Origin: Caulobacter sp. Root1455
GTDB taxonomy: Bacteria > Pseudomonadota > Alphaproteobacteria > Caulobacterales > Caulobacteraceae
Reading direction: 5' to 3'
Assembly (NCBI RefSeq): GCF_001426905.1
Contig: NZ_LMFQ01000024.1
Span: 1-55,591 of the forward strand
Length of the DNA: 55,591 nt
The translations under genes were made by a program, and so were the position numbers. The notes under the pieces were generated by a model. The model had not been told where the DNA came from and made no database searches. It saw only the letters and a list, made by a program, of their open reading frames with translations. This document shows positions 25,632 to 31,927 of the stretch, piece after piece. How positions within the stretch are numbered: the stretch's first letter is position 1; each line of letters opens with the position of its first letter.

Positions 25632-26303
25632 CTAGACCGACTCCCAGAGCCCCAGCTCGCGGCCCGCCAAGCCCTCGGCGGCGACCGGCAAGCCGCGCAG
25701 CCAGGCGGCCCGGGCGAAGGCCCGGTTGCTGGTCGAGACCGAGGCGATGACGATCCGCCGCCGCCGGGCTTCTTGCTCCAACCGCGCCAGGACGGGCGGC
25801 AGCAGGCCGGGCAGCACGGCGTTCATCATGCAATAGACGTCGGCGGCCGGCCACGCGGCCGTCAGCAGGTCGCCCGCCGCGAAGGTCAGCCGGGCCAGGC
25901 CCAGGGCCCGGGCCGCGCGCGCGGCTTCCGCCGCCCGCTCGGGGACCAGCTCCAGCCCATGGGCGGTCAGGTCGTGGCGCAGGGCGCCGTAGAGGCCGAA
26001 CCGCCCGTAGCCGCTGCCCAGGTCCAGCAGCCGCAGGCCGGGGCGAGCCTCGACCTCAGGGCCCAACGCGCGATAGAAGGCCCGCACCACCTCATAGGCC
26101 AGGTCGCCCTGGCTGAAGCGCTGCACGCCGTGGCGGTCCAGCAGGCCCAGGGTGTCGAGCCGCCCTTCGACCGTCGCGATCCGCAGGTCCAGAACCGCGT
26201 CCAGCGCGGCATCGTCGATCGGCGCGTCCGTCCGGTCCAGCGCCAGGACTAGCCGCCGCGCGGCCTCCCGGTCCACGCCCGGCCCGCTCTCGATCGTGTT
26301 CAT
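25632..26303 (-). CDS. SAM-dependent class I methyltransferase-like protein
   Basis: This 223-residue protein has motif I 'LRLLDLGSGYGRFGLYGAL' and a following acidic residue in 'HGLELVPERAAEA', as in Rossmann methyltransferases. The N-terminal 90 residues are helical with an 'IATVEGRLDTLGLLDRHGV' segment. The target cannot be told. It starts at ATG 26303 and is divergent from the peptide/radical-SAM genes across a 296-bp shared region, so it may belong to the same system. This is an inference from position only. Confidence 0.75.
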   Translation of the reverse strand: MNTIESGPGVDREAARRLVLALDRTDAPIDDAALDAVLDLRIATVEGRLDTLGLLDRHGVQRFSQGDLAYEVVRAFYRALGPEVEARPGLRLLDLGSGYGRFGLYGALRHDLTAHGLELVPERAAEAARAARALGLARLTFAAGDLLTAAWPAADVYCMMNAVLPGLLPPVLARLEQEARRRRIVIASVSTSNRAFARAAWLRGLPVAAEGLAGRELGLWESV

Positions 26304-26599
26304 AACGGTTCCCGCCCCGGCCGACGATATGAACGCTATGCTATCATAAAATCTCCACACACTCATGAGTTGACAAACCCGGACCTTTCCCCGAACGTCC
26401 CGGTCAGGAGGAGGGATCGCGATCTTCCTCCGCCGCCAACGGCGTGATCGGCCGTGGCGAGACATCGTCAGTGCTCGTCTATCGCTTCAATCCGTCCGCC
26501 GAACGAAGTCTGGGTGGGATCCGGGTCACGACGCCCCGCGTCGGGAGACGACGCCTGCCGCCCGCATTCGGCGCGCCCCAAACATCCTGGAGTCCCCCC
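26304..26599. promoter_or_regulatory. shared divergent promoter region of the methyltransferase and peptide cluster
   Basis: These 296 bp hold an AT-rich patch ('GCTATGCTATCATAAAATC', near 26333-26352) in otherwise GC-rich DNA. A perfect 10-bp palindrome ACTCATGAGT (26361-26370) partly overlaps a TTGACA-like -35 element (26370-26375). No matching -10 is obvious in the plus direction, so the promoters are tentative. The palindrome is a candidate operator. Confidence 0.4.
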
Positions 26600-26770
26600 A
26601 TGACGCCGAGACCGCTCTACGCCTCCGCCATCACCGACGCCATCGCCGGCGGCGACCTGGACCAGCTGCGCAAGCTGCAGTCCCTGGCCGAGGCCCACCT
26701 CGAAGAATACGGCGACATCGGCGCCCTGCTGGCCCAACTCAAGGTCGAGATCGCCAAGCTGAAGCGCTGA
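26600..26770 (+). CDS. DUF1843 / GDL-motif peptide 1 (putative radical-SAM substrate)
   Basis: This 56-residue peptide begins 'MTPRPLYASAITDAIAGGDL' and ends 'LKVEIAKLKR'. The 'YxxAITDAIxxGDL' pattern and the predicted helical 'SLAEAHLEEYGDIGALLAQL' part match the DUF1843 type of short protein. The ATG at 26600 follows CTGGAG at 7 bp. It is followed by a homologous peptide and a radical SAM/SPASM enzyme in the same direction, the usual layout of a precursor peptide and its maturase. There are no Cys residues. I infer that it is a modification substrate; no experiment is known to me. Confidence 0.75.
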   Translation: MTPRPLYASAITDAIAGGDLDQLRKLQSLAEAHLEEYGDIGALLAQLKVEIAKLKR

Positions 26771-26830
26771 CCGCCCACGATCGACCCGACCACAACAGCC
26801 CCCGGACCCGGGAGGCACGGAGGAAACACC

Positions 26831-27013
26831 ATGAGCATCAAACCCTACGGCGTCGCCGTGACCGACGCGATCGCCTCGGGCGAACTGTCCCGCCTGAAGG
26901 AAGCCGAGGCCGCCGCCGAGGCCCACCTGAAGGAGTACGGCGACATCCCCACCCTGCTGGCCCTGCTGAAGGTGGAGATCGCCAAGCTCGAAAAAGGCCG
27001 CGCCAAGTCCTGA
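26831..27013 (+). CDS. DUF1843 / GDL-motif peptide 2 (putative radical-SAM substrate)
   Basis: This 60-residue paralogue of peptide 1 has 'KPYGVAVTDAIASGELSRL', 'AEAHLKEYGDIPTLLALL' and 'KVEIAKLEKGRAKS'. The GDL of peptide 1 is GEL here. A strong ribosome binding site (GGAGGAAACACC) precedes the ATG. The tail is longer and more basic than in peptide 1. Both peptides keep Tyr near the N-terminus, the EYGDI centre and the EIAKL C-terminal segment, which are therefore the likely recognition or modification sites. Confidence 0.78.
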   Translation: MSIKPYGVAVTDAIASGELSRLKEAEAAAEAHLKEYGDIPTLLALLKVEIAKLEKGRAKS

Positions 27014-27050
27014 GCCGCTTGCCGACCCGTCTCATCGCCAATGGAAGGTC

Positions 27051-27122
27051 ATGACCATGGCCATCGTCATTCTCTACGGACAAGCCATCACCGACGGCAT
27101 CGCCAAGCTCGAAGGCCGCTGA
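27051..27122 (+). CDS. miniature GDL-type peptide 3 (23 residues)
   Basis: This very short reading frame begins at ATG 27051 with GGAAGG just upstream and ends at TGA 27120-27122. It encodes a hydrophobic start, then 'LYGQAITDGI' followed directly by 'AKLEGR'. These two pieces match the beginning ('YGVAVTDAI') and end ('AKLEKGR') of peptide 2, with the middle of about 33 residues missing. ATCGCC occurs at both possible joints in peptide 2, so a short-homology deletion after duplication could have made it. It may be a real leader or decoy peptide or a decaying copy. An alternative start is the ATG at 27057. Confidence 0.55.
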   Translation: MTMAIVILYGQAITDGIAKLEGR

Positions 27123-27210
27123 CGCCATTGCTCCTCCTCCGGGACGCGGGGCCGTGACGGCCGCGCGTCCCGTCTTTGTTTCCGAACCGACCGCTCGAAG
27201 GACCGACGCG

Positions 27211-28713
27211 ATGACGGACACACTTTCCGTGGCTCCTGGCTCCGCGGCTCCTGGCGCGCCGCCGCCCGCCGGCAAGCCCGTCCGCTACCGGGTGGAGCGC
27301 GACTACACCGAGCTGGTGCCGGTCCACGTGGTCTGGGAAGTCACCCTGGCCTGCAATCTCAAATGCCAGCACTGCGGCTCGCGGGCCGGCCGCCCCCGGT
27401 CGGACGAGCTGACCACCGTCGAGGCGCTGGAGCTGATCGACCACCTGGCGGAATTGGGCACGCGCGAGCTGACCCTGATCGGCGGCGAGGCCTATCTGCG
27501 CCGCGACTGGATCGAGCTGATCCGCCGCAGCCGCGACCACGGCATCCGCACCGGCATCCAGACCGGGGCCCGCAACCTGACCGACAAGCGCCTGGACGAG
27601 GCCGCCGAGGCGGGCCTGCAGGGCGTGGGCGTGTCCATCGACGGCCTGCCCGACCTGCACGACCGGGTGCGCGGCGTCCCCGGCTCCTACGACCAGGCGA
27701 TCGACGCGCTCAAGCGCGCCAAGGCCCGGGGCATGGCCGTGTCGGTCAACACCCAGATCGGGGCCGAGACCGCCCGGCGCCTGCCCGAGCTGATGGACCG
27801 CATCATCGAGGCGGGCGCCACCCACTGGCAGATCCAGCTGACGGTGGCCATGGGCAACGCCGTCGACAATCCCGAACTGCTGATGCAGCCCTACCAGCTG
27901 CTGGAGGTCATGCCCCTGCTGGCCCGGCTGTACCGCGAGGGCGAGGCGCGGGGCCTGCTGATGGTGGTGGGCAACAACATCGGCTATTTCGGCCCCTACG
28001 AGCACATCTGGCGCGGGTTCGGCGACGACACCGACCACTGGAACGGCTGCTCGGCCGGCCAGACCGGCATCGGCATCGAGGCCGACGGCACGATCAAGGG
28101 CTGCCCGTCCCTGGCCACTTCGCTCTATTCTGCCGGCAACGTCCGCGACATGAGCGTGGCCGACATCTGGCGGCACAGCGAGAAGATGAGCTTCGGGCGG
28201 GTGCGCGACGTCGAGGAGCTGTGGGGCTATTGCCGCACCTGCTACTACGCCGACGTCTGCCGGGCCGGCTGCACCTGGACCTCGGAATCGCTGCTGGGCA
28301 AGCGCGGCAACAATCCCTACTGCCATTACCGCGCCCTGGATCTGGCCAAGCACGGCCTGCGCGAGCGGGTGGTCAAGATCAAGGACGCGCCGCCCGAAAG
28401 CTTCGCGGTCGGCGAGTTCGCGCTGATCACCGAGGCCATCCCCGGAGCCGAGGTCACGCCCCTGCCCGAACGCGATCCGGCCGCCGTGCACGTGGCGGTC
28501 CGCGAACGCTCGGCGGCCGGCGGCGCCCTGCCGCCCAGCCTCAAGCCCTGCCGGGCCTGCGCCGGCTACATCTGGCCCCACGAGACCACCTGCCCGCACT
28601 GCGACGCCGACGTCGCGCAGGCCGAGGCCGCGCACGGCGTCGACAGCGAACGCCGCCGCGCCCTGATCGCCGAGGCCACCCGCGTCTTCGCCAAGCTGGG
28701 CGTCGGGGCCTGA
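27211..28713 (+). CDS. radical SAM/SPASM peptide maturase with C-terminal four-Cys ribbon
   Basis: This 500-residue enzyme has the radical SAM cluster motif at C48, C52 and C55 ('CNLKCQHC') and 'GGEAYLRRDW' for SAM binding. A SPASM region has Cys at 280, 298, 341, 344, 350, 354 and 371, enough for two auxiliary Fe-S clusters. A final CxxC...CxxC ribbon (C447, C450, C461, C464) is not part of the common SPASM layout. The ATG at 27211 follows GAAGGA; an in-frame GTG at 27154 is less likely. I recall a family of maturases named for GDL-motif peptides, which this fits, but could not check it. It should modify the peptides encoded just upstream. Confidence 0.88.
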   Translation: MTDTLSVAPGSAAPGAPPPAGKPVRYRVERDYTELVPVHVVWEVTLACNLKCQHCGSRAGRPRSDELTTVEALELIDHLAELGTRELTLIGGEAYLRRDWIELIRRSRDHGIRTGIQTGARNLTDKRLDEAAEAGLQGVGVSIDGLPDLHDRVRGVPGSYDQAIDALKRAKARGMAVSVNTQIGAETARRLPELMDRIIEAGATHWQIQLTVAMGNAVDNPELLMQPYQLLEVMPLLARLYREGEARGLLMVVGNNIGYFGPYEHIWRGFGDDTDHWNGCSAGQTGIGIEADGTIKGCPSLATSLYSAGNVRDMSVADIWRHSEKMSFGRVRDVEELWGYCRTCYYADVCRAGCTWTSESLLGKRGNNPYCHYRALDLAKHGLRERVVKIKDAPPESFAVGEFALITEAIPGAEVTPLPERDPAAVHVAVRERSAAGGALPPSLKPCRACAGYIWPHETTCPHCDADVAQAEAAHGVDSERRRALIAEATRVFAKLGVGA

Positions 28714-28715
28714 TT

Positions 28716-28782
28716 GGGGACACGCACCCATCCCACGGCTCATGCCTGGCTTGCATCGGCCGTGGGATTGGTGCGTGTCCCC
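28716..28782. repeat. 23-bp inverted repeat after the maturase gene
   Basis: The arms 28716-28738 and 28760-28782 begin GGGGACACGCACC and differ at one position in 23, with a 21-base loop. The repeat begins two bases after the maturase stop. It may end transcription of the cluster, or be a REP- or MITE-type element that has inserted there. No T tail is present. Confidence 0.75.
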
Positions 28783-28885
28783 AGTCCCACCACAGGCTCT
28801 CTCCTGCCCCGGACGGATTTCCTGCCTTGAACCGGCTCGCCCCCACGCCGTAAACGACAAGGGCTTAGCCGTCGTCGAGTCCGCC

Positions 28886-30055
28886 ATGCCCCTGGATGAA
28901 GAAACCCGCCTGATCCGCAAGGGCGCCCCGCCCAAGGGCGGCACGGTGCTGGCCCGCACGGTTAATCCGCCGGTCCAGCGCGGCTCGACGGTGCTGATGC
29001 CCAACGCCGCCTCGCTGTACGACGACGACCAGCTGACCTACGGCATCACCGGCCTGTCCTCGCCGGCCAACCTGCAGTTGGCCCTGGCCGAGCTGGAGGG
29101 CTCGCCCGACGTGACGCTGTACCCATCCGGCCTGGCGGCGATCACCGGCGTCATGCTGGCCCTGCTGAAGGCCGGCGACGAGATCCTGGTGGTCGACAGC
29201 GCCTACAAGCCCACCCGCCGGTTCTGCGACCGGGTGCTGACGCGGTTCGGCGTCAAGACCACCTACTACGACCCCGCCCTGTCGCCGCAGGCGCTGATGG
29301 CCCTGTGCACCCCGGCCACGCGGATGATCCTGCTGGAGGCCCCCGGCTCGCTGACCTTCGAGATGCAGGACATCCCGGCCATCGCCGCCGCCGCCAACGC
29401 CCGCGGCGTCCTGACCCTGATCGACAACACCTGGGCGGCCGGCTTCTACTTCAAGCCCCTAGCCCACGGGGTGACCATCAGCGTCCAGGCCCTGACCAAA
29501 TATGTCGGCGGCCACTCCGACGTGTTCATGGGCAGCGCCGCCACCGCCGACAACGTGATCGGCAACCAGCTGGGCGACGCGATGTGGGACATCGGCTGGT
29601 CGGTGTCGCCCGACGACGCCTACACGGTGCTGCGCGGCCTGCGCACCCTGGCCACCCGCCTGCCCGCCCACCAGGACGCCGGCCTGAAGATCGCCCGCTG
29701 GCTGCGGGATCGGCCCGAGGTGGCCCGGGTGCTGCATCCGGCCCTGGAGAGCGATCCGGGCCACGCCCTGTGGAAGCGCGACTTCACCGGCGCCTGCGGC
29801 CTGTTCGGCGTGGTGCTCAAGCCCGCCTCGCAGAAGGCCGTCCACGCCTTCCTCGACGCACTGGAGCTGTTCGGCCTCGGCTTCTCGTGGGGCGGCTACG
29901 AGAGCCTGGCCATCCACTGCGATCCGCAGCTGAAGAACCGCTCGGTTCCGGCGGCCCTGGAAGGCCCGCTGCTGCGCCTGCATGTGGGGCTGGAAAGCAC
30001 GTCCGACCTGATCGCCGACCTGGAGCGCGGCTTCGCGGCGCTCGCCACGGCGTAA
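28886..30055 (+). CDS. metC: cystathionine beta-lyase
   Basis: This 389-residue PLP enzyme of the Cys/Met metabolism family has 'LTYGITGLSSPANLQL' near the N-terminus, 'LYPSGLAAITGVMLAL' for the PLP phosphate, 'LIDNTWAAGF' (Asp to the pyridine nitrogen) and the PLP Lys in 'ALTKYVGGHSDVFMG'. It splits cystathionine to homocysteine in methionine synthesis. The ATG at 28886 begins 'MPLDEETRLIRKG'. A hairpin separates it from the maturase gene upstream, so it is probably an independent unit. Confidence 0.9.
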   Translation: MPLDEETRLIRKGAPPKGGTVLARTVNPPVQRGSTVLMPNAASLYDDDQLTYGITGLSSPANLQLALAELEGSPDVTLYPSGLAAITGVMLALLKAGDEILVVDSAYKPTRRFCDRVLTRFGVKTTYYDPALSPQALMALCTPATRMILLEAPGSLTFEMQDIPAIAAAANARGVLTLIDNTWAAGFYFKPLAHGVTISVQALTKYVGGHSDVFMGSAATADNVIGNQLGDAMWDIGWSVSPDDAYTVLRGLRTLATRLPAHQDAGLKIARWLRDRPEVARVLHPALESDPGHALWKRDFTGACGLFGVVLKPASQKAVHAFLDALELFGLGFSWGGYESLAIHCDPQLKNRSVPAALEGPLLRLHVGLESTSDLIADLERGFAALATA

Positions 30056-30132
30056 ATCGATCCGCCCTAAATGATCTGGGACGGCGGGGCCGCGAGGGTC
30101 TAGACAACCGCCTCGTTCGAAAGGCCCGCTCC

Positions 30133-30678
30133 ATGACCGTCCACATCGCCCTGCTGCGCGGCGTCAACGCCGCCGGAAACCGCCAGGTGACGGCCGACGA
30201 GCTGACCGCCCTGCTGACCGAGCTCGGCCATGCCGAGGTCCGCCCCGGCCCCAAGGTCGGCGACCTGGTGTTCACCAGCGGCGAGCAGACCGGCGCCGAG
30301 CTGCAGACCCAGATCGAGACCGCGCTGATGGACCGCTTTTCGCTGCGCACCGACGTCTATGTCCGCACCGCGGAGGCCTGGCGCGCCATGGTCGCCGCCA
30401 ATCCGTTCCCCGAATTCGCGGCCCAGGACCCCGGCTGGCTGATGGTCCTGTTCCTGAAGGACGCGCCGGACAAGAAGGCCATGGGCGCCCTGCGCGCGGC
30501 GATCCGCGGCCGCGAGCAGGCGCGGGCCGAAAGCCGCCAGCTCTACGCGACCTATCCCGACGGGATCGGCGGCTCGAAACTGACCAACGGCCTGGTCGAG
30601 AAGACCCTGGGTGCGCGGATCACCGGCCGGAACTGGACCACCGTCCTGGCGCTGGAGGCGATGCTGGACGCCGGCTAG
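30133..30678 (+). CDS. DUF1697 family protein
   Basis: This 181-residue protein begins 'HIALLRGVNAAGNRQV', the signature start of DUF1697, and ends with 'SKLTNGLVEKTLGARITGRNWTTV', also conserved in the family. The function is unknown. The ATG at 30133 has AAGG upstream. Its stop overlaps the stop of the convergent unknown gene by a few bases. Confidence 0.88.
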   Translation: MTVHIALLRGVNAAGNRQVTADELTALLTELGHAEVRPGPKVGDLVFTSGEQTGAELQTQIETALMDRFSLRTDVYVRTAEAWRAMVAANPFPEFAAQDPGWLMVLFLKDAPDKKAMGALRAAIRGREQARAESRQLYATYPDGIGGSKLTNGLVEKTLGARITGRNWTTVLALEAMLDAG

Positions 30679-31361
30679 GCCTCCTCGGTCAGGGGCGCCT
30701 CCCTGGCCAACAGCGGAAAGAGATCGGTCCCCGCCGGCACGGTCTTGCCCGGCGCGCCGTTGAACGACCAGCCTTTGTAGGTGTCGAATTGGGCGTTGGC
30801 CACGGCCGCGCCGGACATGTCGATCATCAGGCTCTGCGACATGGAATATTGCAGCGGCGAACCGGCTTGGACGCCGTCGGTCGAGAATGTGACCATGAAC
30901 GTGTCGAGCGGCGTGATGACGTCCTCGGCCAAGCCGTACAGCGGCACGGCGGCGAAGGGTTGGGGCCAGCCCTCGCCTTCGATCGCGGCCAAGCCGACGT
31001 AGAAGAGCAACTTCGTCGTGTTGCGAATGGCCACCGCCCCGGCGAAGCCGTCGCCCGCCACCCTCAACTGCATGCCGTTTTCCACCGTGACGACGTCTCC
31101 CAGAGTCACCGCGACCGTCGTGTCGGTGTGCACCGCCACGCCGCCGCCGATATTCTGATCGGTGATGAAGGCCGCGTATGGCCAGGACAGGGGAATCGCG
31201 TTGACGCTCAGGTAGTTGGGGATCGCCATCACGACCAGCGGCACGCCTTCAGCGTTGGTCGCCTGGAACGCCCGCTGCAGGTAGAGGGTGTAGCCCAACG
31301 CCTTGAGGTCGCTGAGCGAGGCGTCGCTAAGCGTGATATTGATCGTCTTCACCTCGGCCAT
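30675..31361 (-). CDS. unknown 228-residue beta-rich protein
   Basis: I do not recognise this protein. It has no signal peptide or membrane helix, is rich in short beta-prone stretches ('INITLSDASLSDLKALGYTL', 'VAVHTDTTVAVTLGDVVTV') and is weakly acidic. The ATG at 31361 is supported by a very strong ribosome binding site (GGGGGGAACGCC). It is divergent from the BlaI repressor gene across 197 bp, so it could be under that repressor. Composition suggests a single beta-sandwich-like domain. Confidence 0.7.
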   Translation of the reverse strand: MAEVKTINITLSDASLSDLKALGYTLYLQRAFQATNAEGVPLVVMAIPNYLSVNAIPLSWPYAAFITDQNIGGGVAVHTDTTVAVTLGDVVTVENGMQLRVAGDGFAGAVAIRNTTKLLFYVGLAAIEGEGWPQPFAAVPLYGLAEDVITPLDTFMVTFSTDGVQAGSPLQYSMSQSLMIDMSGAAVANAQFDTYKGWSFNGAPGKTVPAGTDLFPLLAREAPLTEEA

Positions 31362-31519
31362 GGCGTTCCCCCCGGTTTGGCGGCCTCGAGGCCGCGAGCG
31401 AACTGTGCCCGCATCGCGCGCCAAGGCGCAACCAAAAGGGGAAGCTCGCGCGACACGATCATGGCGGGCGTGCGCATTACATATCGTTTACAATCATAAT
31501 CGCTGATTGACGCCAACGT

Positions 31520-31531
31520 TTACGTCGGTAA
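31520..31531. promoter_or_regulatory. candidate BlaI-family operator dyad
   Basis: TTAC-GTCG-GTAA is a perfect short dyad 27 bp upstream of the repressor ATG. BlaI/MecI repressors bind inverted repeats of the TACA/TGTA kind, so this is a plausible autoregulatory site. TTACA elements also occur just upstream in the AT-rich patch near 31476-31500 ('ATTACATATCGTTTACAATC'), which may carry the divergent promoters. Confidence 0.4.
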
Positions 31532-31558
31532 TCGTTGCGGGAACAAGAGGGTTTTCCC

Positions 31559-31927
31559 ATGCGGATCAGCACCGCCGAAAGCGAGATCATGAAAGCGTTG
31601 TGGGCCAAGAGCCCCATGACCGCCGAGGAGATCGCCGCCGCCCTGGCCGACGACCAGAACTGGGCCGAGGGCACGGTCAAGGCGCTGCTGAACCGCCTGC
31701 TGAAGAAGAACGCCATCGCCGCCGACAAGGACGGCCGGCGCTTCCTCTATCGGCCGATGGTCGCCCAGGGCGACTATGTCCACGCCGAGAGCCAGGGCCT
31801 GCTGGACCGCCTGTTCGACGGCCGCCTGGCCCCGCTGGTCAGCCACTTCTCGCAGCGCGAGCGCCTGAGCGACGAAGACGTCGCCGAACTGCGCCGGATC
31901 TTGAAGGCGCACGACGATGGCCAATGA
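31559..31927 (+). CDS. BlaI/MecI/CopY family transcriptional repressor
   Basis: This 122-residue repressor has a winged-helix N-terminus beginning 'RISTAESEIMKALWAKSPMT', the recognition helix 'NWAEGTVKALLNRLLKK', the wing 'KDGRRFLYRPMV' and a C-terminal dimerisation helix. Such repressors are inactivated by proteolysis triggered by a BlaR1-type membrane protease. The partner gene starts 11 bp before this gene ends, so the two are translationally coupled. The ATG at 31559 has AGAGGG about 9 bp upstream. Confidence 0.92.
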   Translation: MRISTAESEIMKALWAKSPMTAEEIAAALADDQNWAEGTVKALLNRLLKKNAIAADKDGRRFLYRPMVAQGDYVHAESQGLLDRLFDGRLAPLVSHFSQRERLSDEDVAELRRILKAHDDGQ

